DNA from: Jiella marina
Lineage (GTDB): Bacteria > Pseudomonadota > Alphaproteobacteria > Rhizobiales > Rhizobiaceae
Direction of reading: 5' to 3'
DNA length: 64,000 nt
Assembly: GCF_024359545.1 (NCBI RefSeq)
Contig: NZ_JAKQZG010000005.1
Span: 186,001-250,000 of the forward strand
Positions within the stretch are counted from its first letter, which is position 1; each line of letters opens with the position of its first letter. The position numbers and the translations under genes are program-made. This document shows positions 46,082 to 54,819 of this stretch, in pieces. Below the pieces are notes generated by a model. It was not told the DNA's origin and searched no databases. It saw only the letters and a list, made by a program, of their open reading frames with translations.

Positions 46082-47488
46082 ATGTTCGATCTCCTGATCC
46101 GCGGCGGCACGATCGCCACCGCCTCCGACGTCTTCGAAGCCGACGTGGCCGTTAAGGACGGTGTGATCGTCCAGATCGGCCGCGATCTGGGTCCGTCGGC
46201 CGAAACGGTTGGTGCTTCCGGCCGCTATGTCCTGCCCGGCGGCATCGACAGCCATGTGCATATCTCCCAGCCCTCGGGCGAGGGGATCGTCATGGCGGAC
46301 GATTTCGAGAGCGGCACGCGCTCGGCGCTCTTCGGCGGCAACACGACGATCATGCCCTTCTGTCTGCAGCGGAAGGGGGAGGGGCTCCGGGCGGCGCTGA
46401 AGGACTATCACGCGCTCGCCGAGGGCAATTGCTACACCGACGTCAGCTTCCACATGATCGTCTCAGACCCGAGCGCCCAGGTGCTCGGCCAGGAGCTGCC
46501 GGCCCTGGTCGAAGACGGCTACACCTCGCTCAAGGTCTTCATGACTTATGAGGATCTTCGCCTGTCGGACGCGCAGATCCTCGGCGTTCTCGACACGGCC
46601 CGGCGCACTGGCGCGCTCGTCATGGTCCATTGCGAGAACGAGGATGCGATCCGTTATCTCGTCGGCGTCCACGAGGCGGAAGGGCGCGTCGAGCCGAAGT
46701 CGCACGCGACCACAAGGCCGATCGCGGCCGAACGCGAAGCCACCCATCGCGCGCTCTCGCTTGCCGAGATCGTCGACACGCCGCTCGTCATCGTTCACGT
46801 CTCCAATCGCGAGTCGATGGAGGAGATCGAGCGCGCCCGCCGCCGCGGCCGGAAGGTGATCGGCGAGACCTGCCCGCAATATCTGATGCTGACGGCCGAG
46901 GATCTCGACGGCATGGACTGGGAGGGTGCGAAGTTCGTCTGCTCACCGCCGCCCCGCGACAAGGAAAGCCAGGTCGCCTGCTGGGAGGGGATCGAGCGCG
47001 GCGTCTTCGATCTTTATTCCTCCGACCATTGCCCGTTTCGCTACGAGGACGATCACGGCAAGCTGAACCCGAAGGGCCGGGAGAATTTCCGCCATATCCC
47101 CAATGGCATTCCGGGCATCGAGACACGCCTGCCGATCCTGTTCTCGGAAGGCGTGATGAAGGGCCGGATCGATCTGCCGCGCTTCGTGGCGCTGACGTCG
47201 ACCAACCACGCCAAGACCTATGGTCTTTACCCGCGAAAGGGCACCATTGCCATCGGAGCGGATGCCGACCTCGCGATCTGGGACCCCAACGAGACCCGCA
47301 CGATCCGTCACGCCGATCTCCACGACGCGTCCGACTATTCGCCCTATGAGGGCTTGGCGATCACCGGATGGCCGACGACGATCATCCGCGGAGGCAAGGT
47401 CGTCCTTGAGGCGGGAGAATTGACGGAAGCGGCGCGGGCGGGCCGCTATCTCGAGCGGAAACGTTCGCCCCTGGCCGGCCCTGTGTGA
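46082..47488 (+). CDS. Dihydropyrimidinase/hydantoinase-like hydrolase
   Basis: 468 residues from the ATG at 46082. Metal motifs are PGGIDSHVHI (His pair), the carbamylated Lys in YTSLKVFMTY, VHCENEDAI, IVHVSN and CSPPPRDKES, with SSDHCPF. These fit the binuclear zinc cyclic amidases that open dihydropyrimidine or hydantoin rings. It is 14 bases after the PLP enzyme, in the transporter operon. A ring-containing nitrogen compound as operon substrate is inference. Confidence 0.9.
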   Translation: MFDLLIRGGTIATASDVFEADVAVKDGVIVQIGRDLGPSAETVGASGRYVLPGGIDSHVHISQPSGEGIVMADDFESGTRSALFGGNTTIMPFCLQRKGEGLRAALKDYHALAEGNCYTDVSFHMIVSDPSAQVLGQELPALVEDGYTSLKVFMTYEDLRLSDAQILGVLDTARRTGALVMVHCENEDAIRYLVGVHEAEGRVEPKSHATTRPIAAEREATHRALSLAEIVDTPLVIVHVSNRESMEEIERARRRGRKVIGETCPQYLMLTAEDLDGMDWEGAKFVCSPPPRDKESQVACWEGIERGVFDLYSSDHCPFRYEDDHGKLNPKGRENFRHIPNGIPGIETRLPILFSEGVMKGRIDLPRFVALTSTNHAKTYGLYPRKGTIAIGADADLAIWDPNETRTIRHADLHDASDYSPYEGLAITGWPTTIIRGGKVVLEAGELTEAARAGRYLERKRSPLAGPV

Positions 47489-47550
47489 CCGGTCGACCTG
47501 AACCGTCGGACCCACATGCGAGGTGATCCGGTCCAATAAAGGGCACCCGA

Positions 47551-48315
47551 TCAGAGTTCAGCTGCGCCGGTCAGGATCAGGTTCACTGCGAGAAATGCGA
47601 GAAACAGGAGGACGGCCAGCCGGAACCGGTCGGCGGAGATGCGATCGCCGATCGCATTGCCGGCTGCCATCCCGGCGAGGGACGCCGGAATGCACAGGGC
47701 GCTGATGGCGAGACGTGTCGTGTCGATGAGCCCGGCCGCCACGAAGGTCCCGGAGATCAGCACTCCGGAAACGATGAAGAGAAGGCTGAGGGTCGAAACG
47801 AAGAGCTTGCGGTCGACCTTCAGGCCGACAAGATACATCACGAACAGAGGACCGTTCGCCGTCGTCAGCGCTCCGACGATGCCGGCCGCGACACCGACGC
47901 CCAGTCCGACCGGGCGTTCCGCCGGTGCGGCGATGGCAAGGGCTGGCCTGGTCAACGTCAGACCGACGAAGAGAAGCACGAACACACCGAGCGCGATGAG
48001 AAGCGCACTGTCGGAAATCCGGCTGACGAGCATGGCGCCGACAGGCACGCCGAAAGCCACACCCAGCAACACGAGGCGAAACCGGTAGATCGTCTCGCGC
48101 ATGCGTTTGGCCTGGATGAACTGCGCGATGTTGGTGAAGGGCAGCACCAGCGCATTGACGGCAAGCGCGAAGTCGACGGGTACGAAGAACGGCAGGATCG
48201 CCATCGTCGTCAATGGCAGACCGAAACCGAGGGCCCCCTTGACCATGCCGCCGGCGACGAAGATCGCCACCAGAAGCGCAAGGGATGCCGGATCGAAAGG
48301 GTCGATGGCATTCAT
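47551..48315 (-). CDS. TauE/SafE-family membrane exporter
   Basis: 254 residues with about eight hydrophobic helices and two related halves (GGMVKGALGFGLPLTTMAIL and GIVGALTTANGPLFVMYLVG, in parts). Family members export sulfite, sulfoacetate or other anions. The start overlaps the tctA stop by four bases, so it is the last gene of the ThDP enzyme-TctCBA operon. It may release an anion product of that pathway. Confidence 0.9.
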   Translation of the reverse strand: MNAIDPFDPASLALLVAIFVAGGMVKGALGFGLPLTTMAILPFFVPVDFALAVNALVLPFTNIAQFIQAKRMRETIYRFRLVLLGVAFGVPVGAMLVSRISDSALLIALGVFVLLFVGLTLTRPALAIAAPAERPVGLGVGVAAGIVGALTTANGPLFVMYLVGLKVDRKLFVSTLSLLFIVSGVLISGTFVAAGLIDTTRLAISALCIPASLAGMAAGNAIGDRISADRFRLAVLLFLAFLAVNLILTGAAEL

Positions 48316-49862
48316 TCCGCAGGCCGCGTCCCGGACGAGGACATTGCAGAGGGCGTCCCCAACGGGGTGAGAACGGCTCTCTCCCTGCTGGCCTGAAGTG
48401 TCTGGCGGATGATGACCGCGACGGCGAGCAGTGTGAGGCTCCAGAAGAACCAGGTGATCGGCCCGCGGACGAAAATGTCGAGCGAACCCTGCGACATCAG
48501 GAGCGACTGCCGGAAATTGTTTTCCAGAAGCGGCCCGAGAATGAAGGCGATGACGAAGGGGGCTGCCGGGATGCGCAGGAGCAGCATGCCATAACCGATC
48601 GCTCCGATCGCAAACATCACCCCGACGTCGAAGACGGAATTGTTGACGGCGAAGACACCGTAGACCGAGAGGACAAGGACGCTCGGCAGAAGAACGTAGC
48701 GGGGCACGTCCGCGATATAGCGGAAACCGCGGATCGCCGCCCCGCCTACGAGCAAGAGAATGACGGAGGACAGGACGAGGCCGATGAAGATGGCGTAGAT
48801 GATATCGCCATTCGTGGCGAACATCATGGGGCCCGGCTGCAGCCCGTGGATCATGAAGGCGCCGATGATGATCGCGGTCGTCACGTCTCCCGGCACGCCA
48901 AGAGCAAGCAGCGGAATGAGCGTCGCGCCGGCAACGCCGTTATTGCCGGCCTCGGCCGCCGCGACGCCTTCCACCTCGCCCTTGCCGAAATTGGCGCGAT
49001 TGGGCGAATTGCGCCGTGCTTCCGAATAGGAAACAAAGGCGGCCGGCGCCGCGCCGATCCCCGGAATGGCGCCGAGTATGACGCCGATGAAGGAGCCTCG
49101 GATGATCGACTTCAAGGAATGTCGGAATTCGGTGAAGCTCAGATGGACATGGCCGAGCTTGCGCACGTCTCCATCGATCTCCTTGGGATTTCGCACATAG
49201 GCGAAAATCTCGGGGATCGCGAAGAGACCGATCAGGACGGCAATGAAGTTGAGACCGCCCATCAGGTTGGCCGAGCCGAAGATGAAGCGATCGGTGCCGT
49301 AGACAAGATCGAGACCCACGGTCGCGAGGAGAAGGCCCAGGATGGCGGAGACGCAGCCCTTCAGAAGGCTGTCGCCGGAGACGCCTGCGATGATGGTCAG
49401 GGAGAAGAGAATGAGGGTGAAGAACTCCGGCGGGCCGAATTGCAGCGCGAAGGAAGCGAGCCAGCCCGCGAAGAGGATGAGAGCGAGATTGGAGACGAGA
49501 TCGGCGATGCAGGACGCGTAGAGCGCCATGTCGAGCGCCTTGCCGGCCTGTCCCTTCTCCGCCAGCGGATAGCCGTCGATGGTGGTCGCCGAGGAAGCGG
49601 GCGTTCCCGGCGTCTTGATCAGGATGGCCGGTATCGAGCCGCCGAAGACACCGCCCTTGTAAACGCCGAGGAGCAGCAGGATGCCGAAGATCGGCTGAAG
49701 TGAAAAGGTGAAGGGCAAAGTGAGCGCCACGGCCATCACGGCCGACATGCCTGGAATGGCGCCGGCGATGACGCCGATCGTGACGCCGAGGACGAGGTAG
49801 CCAACGCTCTGCCATTGGGCAACGAGCCCAAAGCCCATCCCAATCTGGTCCATCAGGGTCAT
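48312..49862 (-). CDS. tctA: Tripartite tricarboxylate transporter large membrane subunit TctA
   Basis: 516 residues, about eleven hydrophobic helices. TctA stretches include GAIPGMSAVMAVALTLPFTF, IPAILIKTPGTPASSATTIDGYPLA and LALGVPGDVTTAIIIGAFMIHGLQPGP (in parts). It forms the channel of a secondary transporter fed by TctC. Overlaps tctB by four bases (ATGA) and the exporter gene by four. Confidence 0.95.
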   Translation of the reverse strand: MTLMDQIGMGFGLVAQWQSVGYLVLGVTIGVIAGAIPGMSAVMAVALTLPFTFSLQPIFGILLLLGVYKGGVFGGSIPAILIKTPGTPASSATTIDGYPLAEKGQAGKALDMALYASCIADLVSNLALILFAGWLASFALQFGPPEFFTLILFSLTIIAGVSGDSLLKGCVSAILGLLLATVGLDLVYGTDRFIFGSANLMGGLNFIAVLIGLFAIPEIFAYVRNPKEIDGDVRKLGHVHLSFTEFRHSLKSIIRGSFIGVILGAIPGIGAAPAAFVSYSEARRNSPNRANFGKGEVEGVAAAEAGNNGVAGATLIPLLALGVPGDVTTAIIIGAFMIHGLQPGPMMFATNGDIIYAIFIGLVLSSVILLLVGGAAIRGFRYIADVPRYVLLPSVLVLSVYGVFAVNNSVFDVGVMFAIGAIGYGMLLLRIPAAPFVIAFILGPLLENNFRQSLLMSQGSLDIFVRGPITWFFWSLTLLAVAVIIRQTLQASRERAVLTPLGTPSAMSSSGTRPAE

Positions 49863-50347
49863 GGCAGCCTCAGGACGTCGCTTTGCGGGATGTTGACCCC
49901 CGCCACATGGTAGAAGAAGGCGAAGAGGAGGATCGGCAGGATCAGAGCGGCGGCCAGTCCGATGATCTTGTTCGGTGCTCCGGTCAGAAAGACGAAGGCG
50001 GCGAAGGCCAGCACCGACGCCCAGACCATCCCGATGAAGGCGATCGCCTCGAAATAGATCACCGCGAGAACGACGAAGCCGACAAGGCGGAGGATCTCGG
50101 AGCCGACGAGCGGCTCGAAGACGTCGCCGACATCCTCACGCTTGCGACGCAACTGGGCGATACCGAGGAGGACGCCCGCGGCGGTCAGGCCGACCGCGAG
50201 AATCGTCGGCCAGAAGGCCGGTGACAGAAGGATCGACCGCATGGATGACGGCGTGTCGACGCCGAGCGGGATGGCGACGAAGCAGAGGAGCAGTCCGAAG
50301 ACGACGATAAATGCCGAGAGCACGAACTCGATGCGGCGCGAGAGCAT
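49859..50347 (-). CDS. tctB: Tripartite tricarboxylate transporter small membrane subunit TctB
   Basis: 162 residues, four hydrophobic helices, typical TctB topology with a polar loop in the middle (LRRKREDVGDVFEPLVG). Little sequence conservation is expected in this subunit; identity rests on topology and on lying between tctC and tctA. Confidence 0.88.
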   Translation of the reverse strand: MLSRRIEFVLSAFIVVFGLLLCFVAIPLGVDTPSSMRSILLSPAFWPTILAVGLTAAGVLLGIAQLRRKREDVGDVFEPLVGSEILRLVGFVVLAVIYFEAIAFIGMVWASVLAFAAFVFLTGAPNKIIGLAAALILPILLFAFFYHVAGVNIPQSDVLRLP

Positions 50348-50395
50348 GAAGCCTTTCCCTTTCTCCGCGTTGAGCCAGTCGCTGCGATGCGAAGC

Positions 50396-50429
50396 GAAGA
50401 AGAGCGCCCGATGCGGGACGCTCTTCTTC
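50396..50429 (-). other. Strong hairpin between tctC and tctB
   Basis: Outer stem of 11 pairs (50396-50406 with 50419-50429), one bulged base, and an inner stem of four (CCCG/CGGG) with an ATG loop. It lies 14 bases after the tctC stop on the minus strand. No T-run follows. Confidence 0.68.
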
Positions 50430-50442
50430 TCAACGTCCGTGA

Positions 50443-51423
50443 CTACTCGACGCGCAGGCCCAGGTCTTCGACGAGCCGCGAGAAGGTCTGGTACTGGTTG
50501 TTGACGAATTCGAGGGATTCTTCTGGCGACATCAGATCAATCTTCGATCCAGCCTGCTTCATGAAGTTGAGGAAGGTCTCGTCCTTCACCGCTTCGGCGA
50601 GCCAGCTGCGCCACTGTTCGGCAGCCTCGTCGGGCATGTCATCCGGCCCGGCGATCCCTGTCCAGCCAACGAGCGCTTCCAGATCCTCGTGGCCGAGCGA
50701 TGCGGCGGTGGGCGCGTCGAAGCCTTCCAACGGCTCGGCCGTCGTGACAAGGATGGGGCGAAGCTGGCCGTTCTTGACGAAGCTCGCGAGCGCCGACGAA
50801 TTGGTGCAAACGAAGGTCGCTGTGCCCTGGTACACCGCCAGCGCGGCTTCGCCGCCGCCGGCAAGCGGCAGATGGGTTACCTCGCGAACATTCTCGACGC
50901 CGAAGGAATCGAGCACCATCGCCGCTGCGATCTGCAGCATCGAGCCGACGCCGGAGGAGGAATAGCGCACGGCCGCCGGGTCGTCCTTCGCCATGGCGAC
51001 GAGATCGTCCATCGTCTCGATGTCGGAATTCGCGGAAACCGCGCAGACCACCGGATTGATCTCGTAGACCCCGACGAAGCGGAAATCCTCGAGCTTGTAG
51101 GGCAGGTTCGCCTTCATGGCCGGATTGACCGTGTGCGAGCCGACGCGGGCGGCAAGGACGGTGTAGCCGTCGCCTTCCGCATTGGCGACTGCCGCCGAGC
51201 CGGTCGCGCCGCCGGCACCTGTCCGGTTGACCAGCACGAAGGGCTGTTCTGACTGAGAGCCGAGAGCCGTTGCGAGCGCGCGGGCCGAAAGATCGGTCGC
51301 GCCGCCCGGACCGTAAGGAATGACGATCTGGACCGGCCGCTCGGGATATTCCGCAAGAGCAGGCGCCGCGCTCAGCGCGGTTGCTGCAAGGCCGAAGGCC
51401 ATGGCGAGTGATTTCAGTTTCAT
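50443..51423 (-). CDS. tctC: Tripartite tricarboxylate transporter binding protein TctC (BUG family)
   Basis: 326 residues from the ATG at 51423, with an N-terminal KLKSLAMAF signal peptide (cleavage at ALAE-Y, about residue 25). BUG-family marks: YPERPVQIVIPYGPGGATDLSAR, NRTGAGGATGSAAVANAEGDGYT (in parts) and the late GWTGIAGP. It captures a carboxylate in the periplasm for TctAB. It follows the ThDP enzyme after 141 bases and precedes tctB with a strong hairpin between. Confidence 0.93.
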   Translation of the reverse strand: MKLKSLAMAFGLAATALSAAPALAEYPERPVQIVIPYGPGGATDLSARALATALGSQSEQPFVLVNRTGAGGATGSAAVANAEGDGYTVLAARVGSHTVNPAMKANLPYKLEDFRFVGVYEINPVVCAVSANSDIETMDDLVAMAKDDPAAVRYSSSGVGSMLQIAAAMVLDSFGVENVREVTHLPLAGGGEAALAVYQGTATFVCTNSSALASFVKNGQLRPILVTTAEPLEGFDAPTAASLGHEDLEALVGWTGIAGPDDMPDEAAEQWRSWLAEAVKDETFLNFMKQAGSKIDLMSPEESLEFVNNQYQTFSRLVEDLGLRVE

Positions 51424-51444
51424 AGGGTCCTCCCGTTTTCTCGT

Positions 51445-51540
51445 GGTATTCGATCTCCGGGTGGCCGCCCCTCCCAAGGCGAAGCGATCCGAAGGCCGCG
51501 CTCCATCGGAGTTCGGCGATTGCCCGCGGCGTCGAATACC
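51445..51540. repeat. Long-range inverted repeat in the tctC leader
   Basis: GGTATTCGA (51445-51453) and TCGAATACC (51532-51540) are perfect complements 78 bases apart, between the ThDP-enzyme gene and tctC. They could pair in the mRNA leader or be two operator half-sites. Chance is possible for nine bases. Confidence 0.35.
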
Positions 51541-51564
51541 GTCACGCCGCGAAATGACTGCTCC

Positions 51565-53229
51565 TCAGTGCCCGGCGCCGCTGGGTGCCGGACGCCCCTC
51601 GATCAGGACATTGACCAGGGCGACCGTGCCCGATGCTTCGGCCCGCGCGAGAGCGGCGTCGAGATCGGCGAGGTCTGTGACGTACTCGCCATGGCCCCCG
51701 AGGGCTGCCACGGCGAGATCATAGCGGGCGTCCGACAGATGGCAGCCGATCAGGCGATCGGCGCCGTACTGGCGGAGTTGGATCTGATGCTCGGCATTCC
51801 AGCACATGTCGTTGCCGACGACCGCAACGAAAGCGGCGCCTTCCCGGGCCGCCGTTTCGAACTCGGCGAGGTGAAAGCCGACCGTTCCGTCGCCCATGAG
51901 GGCATACACCGTCGCATCCGGCCGGGCGAGCTTGGCTGCAAGGGCGTAGCAGGGTGCGCCGCCGATCGCCCCGGAGACACCGTTGACGATGCGCCTGGTG
52001 CCGCGCGTTCCCGCCTGCGCCCACTGTCCGAACTCTCCGCCGTCGCAGACGACGACGCTCTCCGAAGCCTTGTCCAACCTGCGCTGGACGGCTGCGGTCA
52101 GGGCCTGCGGGGGAATGCGGGTGCCGGGTTGCTCTTCGTCGCCGGGTTCGGTGCGGGCGCTGACGGCCTGCGCGACCGTCTCGCGCCAGTCTTTCCGAGC
52201 CGCGTCCGGTTGGTGTGATGAGTCCGCGATGAGCGCTTCGGCGAAGGGTCGGGCATCCATGACAAGGGAATGCGACAGACGATCGCCAAGATTGCGGGCC
52301 GCGCGGTCGATCTCGGCGGAGTCCGGATCGAGGACGATCCAGCGACAGTCGGAAGCCGCGGGCTTTCCGAAGCCGAGCGTGAAGTCGATCGGTTTGCCCA
52401 GCGAGACGATGAGGTCCGCCTCGGGCAGGACCGATGCGACAGCGCCGAGAGACGGGTCTTTCAGGCCTCGCGGGCTCTCCATCACCAGGACGGGCGCGTC
52501 GAGTTTGTCGGCCAGCCGTTCGGCAAGATCACCCCGGCGAGTGGTCGAAAGGCTCGGACCGCAGAGGACGAGTGGTCTCTCGGCGCGCTTGACGGCGTCG
52601 AGAACGAACGCGCGATCCTCGGCTCGACCTACCTCATCCTCAACATTGAACAGATGTGGATCGATCGTCTCGGGCGTCGCGTCGGATTCCAGAACGTCGA
52701 AGGGAAGGGCGATATGGGCCGGTCCGCGACGGCCCGACAAGGCGGTCCGGACCGCTTCGGCCAGCGCTTCGCGAAGGTCTTCGGCGCTTCCCGGCCGCCG
52801 CGACGACTTCACGAGCGGCCGGATGATGGAAACCTGATCGAGTTCCTGGAAGGCACCCATGCCGTCCTGCGAGACCGACGAATCGCCTGTCAGAAGAAGG
52901 ACCGGGCTTTCGGAGGTGCGCGCGCTGTAGAGTGCGCCGAGGGCATTCATGGCTCCCGGTGCGGCTGTCACCAGCGCAACGCCGAGGCTGCCCGTAAGCT
53001 GCGAGTGGGCATCGGCCATGAACACGGCCGCGGCCTCATGGCGCGTATGCACGATCTCGATGTTGGCATCGATGCAGGCATCGTAGACCGGCATGATCTG
53101 ATTGCCGGACAGGCTGTAGATTCTCGTCACGCCGGCTGCACTCAGCATGCGGACCAGAAGGTCGGCGCCACGCGACTTGGTCTCGCCCGCTTTTCCCTCG
53201 TCGGCTTTCGTTTCGACCCGCGTCAGCAC
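51565..53229 (-). CDS. Thiamine-diphosphate-dependent enzyme, acetolactate synthase-like
   Basis: 554 residues. The N-terminal domain has RHEAAAVFMADAH with the catalytic Glu. The cofactor motif GDG-N is MGDGTVGFHLAEFETAA ... VVGNDMCWN. A central NAD/FAD-like domain (about 190-330) is present but whether it binds FAD is unclear. Relatives include acetolactate synthase, sulfoacetaldehyde acetyltransferase and benzoylformate decarboxylase; none is clearly matched. First gene of the operon with TctCBA and a TauE-type exporter, and divergent from a LysR regulator, so it probably cleaves a 2-oxo acid derived from the imported carboxylate. Confidence 0.88.
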   Translation of the reverse strand: MLTRVETKADEGKAGETKSRGADLLVRMLSAAGVTRIYSLSGNQIMPVYDACIDANIEIVHTRHEAAAVFMADAHSQLTGSLGVALVTAAPGAMNALGALYSARTSESPVLLLTGDSSVSQDGMGAFQELDQVSIIRPLVKSSRRPGSAEDLREALAEAVRTALSGRRGPAHIALPFDVLESDATPETIDPHLFNVEDEVGRAEDRAFVLDAVKRAERPLVLCGPSLSTTRRGDLAERLADKLDAPVLVMESPRGLKDPSLGAVASVLPEADLIVSLGKPIDFTLGFGKPAASDCRWIVLDPDSAEIDRAARNLGDRLSHSLVMDARPFAEALIADSSHQPDAARKDWRETVAQAVSARTEPGDEEQPGTRIPPQALTAAVQRRLDKASESVVVCDGGEFGQWAQAGTRGTRRIVNGVSGAIGGAPCYALAAKLARPDATVYALMGDGTVGFHLAEFETAAREGAAFVAVVGNDMCWNAEHQIQLRQYGADRLIGCHLSDARYDLAVAALGGHGEYVTDLADLDAALARAEASGTVALVNVLIEGRPAPSGAGH

Positions 53230-53472
53230 GGCAGGCCTTTCAACGGCGACAGCGCCCCGTTCCGATCGATCGGCCGACGCGACGGGTCATGTGCGCTGCC
53301 AGAAGCTGAAAAGGACGAGTGTCGCATCTTTTGAACTTTCCTCCCCTGGCCCGGCAGGATTTCACCCGCTCTCTATGGCTTGTTTAGAAACGATATTGGA
53401 AAGATAGTTTATACGAAAGGCACAAATTCTAACGCTTTTCGATAATCTGGCTTACATAATTCAAGGGGCGAA
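53230..53472. promoter_or_regulatory. Divergent spacer between the ThDP enzyme and LysR genes
   Basis: 243 bases, becoming clearly AT-rich from about 53380 to 53465 compared with its GC-rich flanks. Expected to carry both promoters and the LysR site. No clean T-N11-A dyad was picked out by eye. Confidence 0.5.
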
Positions 53473-54384
53473 ATGACCATTCGTGTGCTGAAAACGCTCA
53501 TCGCGATCGAGGAACGCGGCACCTTCACGGCCGCCGCCGACGCGGTTTTTCTTACCCACGCCGCCGTCAGCCAGCAGATGCGCGGGCTCGAAGAGGAGTG
53601 GGGGGTCAAGATCTTCGACCGAACGAAGCGTACGCCGGAATTGACGCCGACGGGGCGGGCGCTCGTCGCGCGAGCGCGGGAGGTCGTCGCCGCCTATGAT
53701 GGCATCGTCCCGTCGGTCCTCGGCGATACCGGCCTCTCGGGGGTCCTCAGCGTCGGGGCGGTCTCCACGACCCTCAACGCCATGGTGCCGATGACCATCG
53801 CGCGCCTGAAACGGGATTATCCGAGGCTCAATGTCAGCGTGGTGCCGGGCCTGACGATCCCGCTGATCCAGCAGATCGAGCGGGGCACCCTCGACCTTGC
53901 GATAGTCTCCAAACCGCGGCTCCTCCCACGCAACTTCGCCTGGCTGGACATCGTCGACGAACCGATGAAGGTTCTCGTCTCGCAGGAGACCGAGAGTTCG
54001 GATGCGCTCGAGCTCCTGCAGACCCGACCCTTCATCCGCTTCACCCGCAGTGCGGTGGTGGGCGCCGATATCGAGCAGTGGCTCCAGGACCACGGTATCA
54101 TCGTTCGCGAAGCGATGGAGCTGGAGAATCTGGAATCGATCTCCTCAATGGTTCTGTTCAATCTCGGCGTCTCGATCGCGCCTCGACCGTTTGTGGCCCT
54201 GACGCCGCTGCCGCTCAAACACCTGCCCTTGCCGGGCTCCGAACCGCTCATCCGCAAGCTCGGGATCGCCTATCGCGCGGACAGTGTGAAAAGTCGGGCG
54301 ATCGTCGAGTTCCACCACCGGGTTCTGGAGATCGTCAGGGACCAGAGCCTGGAACTGCCGGCAGTCATGCGGCCGAAACCGTGA
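53473..54384 (+). CDS. LysR-family regulator
   Basis: 303 residues. HTH RVLKTLIAIEERGTFTAAADAV and LTHAAVSQQMRGLEEEWG (in parts). The effector domain shows LSVGAVSTTLNAMVPMTIARL and GTLDLAIVSKP. Divergent from the ThDP enzyme-TctCBA-exporter operon, and its end converges on the NIPSNAP gene of the SDH-like operon, so it may serve either unit; the divergent operon is the better guess. Confidence 0.93.
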   Translation: MTIRVLKTLIAIEERGTFTAAADAVFLTHAAVSQQMRGLEEEWGVKIFDRTKRTPELTPTGRALVARAREVVAAYDGIVPSVLGDTGLSGVLSVGAVSTTLNAMVPMTIARLKRDYPRLNVSVVPGLTIPLIQQIERGTLDLAIVSKPRLLPRNFAWLDIVDEPMKVLVSQETESSDALELLQTRPFIRFTRSAVVGADIEQWLQDHGIIVREAMELENLESISSMVLFNLGVSIAPRPFVALTPLPLKHLPLPGSEPLIRKLGIAYRADSVKSRAIVEFHHRVLEIVRDQSLELPAVMRPKP

Positions 54385-54413
54385 CGGGCGGACTGGGAGT
54401 CGCCGCTTGGTCG

Positions 54414-54437
54414 AAAAAAAAGGTCAGCCTTGGCTTA
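54414..54437 (-). terminator. Possible terminator of the SDH-like operon
   Basis: On the minus strand a short hairpin (GTAAGCC/GGCTGAC, one mismatch, two-base loop) overlaps the NIPSNAP stop codon and is followed by a run of eight T. The T-run is clear; the stem is weak. Confidence 0.45.
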
Positions 54438-54749
54438 CGGGACCTCGAAGAAGGGCGCGGGAACGAGGATCTTGTTTTCCACGTGGGTGACGAGGGGGCG
54501 CATCTTTTCGGCATAAGCCTGCCATTCCGGCGATGCCTGCAGCGCCTTCCGCCGTTCGTAGCGGTCGTCGAGGCTTTCATAGCCCCACATGTGGACGATC
54601 TGGTTCAGCGGTCCGACATCGGTGAAATAGTAGCCCACCATCTTGCCGAGAATGCGGGTCTGCACCGCCATGCCTTCCTCCTCGTACAGCTTGAGGAAGG
54701 TCGGCACCTTGCCGGCATGAAGCGTGTAGATGCGCTCATCGACGAACAT
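54435..54749 (-). CDS. NIPSNAP-family protein
   Basis: 104 residues from the ATG at 54749. NIPSNAP marks: MFVDERIYTLHAGKVPTFLKLYEEEG (in parts), GPLNQIVHMWGYESLDDRYERR and LVTHVENKIL. A ferredoxin-like fold of unknown role that often accompanies catabolic genes. Last gene of the SDH-like operon; a stretch of about 70 bases separates it from the fumarase-beta gene. Confidence 0.92.
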   Translation of the reverse strand: MFVDERIYTLHAGKVPTFLKLYEEEGMAVQTRILGKMVGYYFTDVGPLNQIVHMWGYESLDDRYERRKALQASPEWQAYAEKMRPLVTHVENKILVPAPFFEVP

Positions 54750-54819
54750 GGTCTCTCCTGTGGGCAAATCTTCGGCGCCCATCGAAACGATCGGCGCCGT
54801 CCTTTTTTGCGATCGTTGA

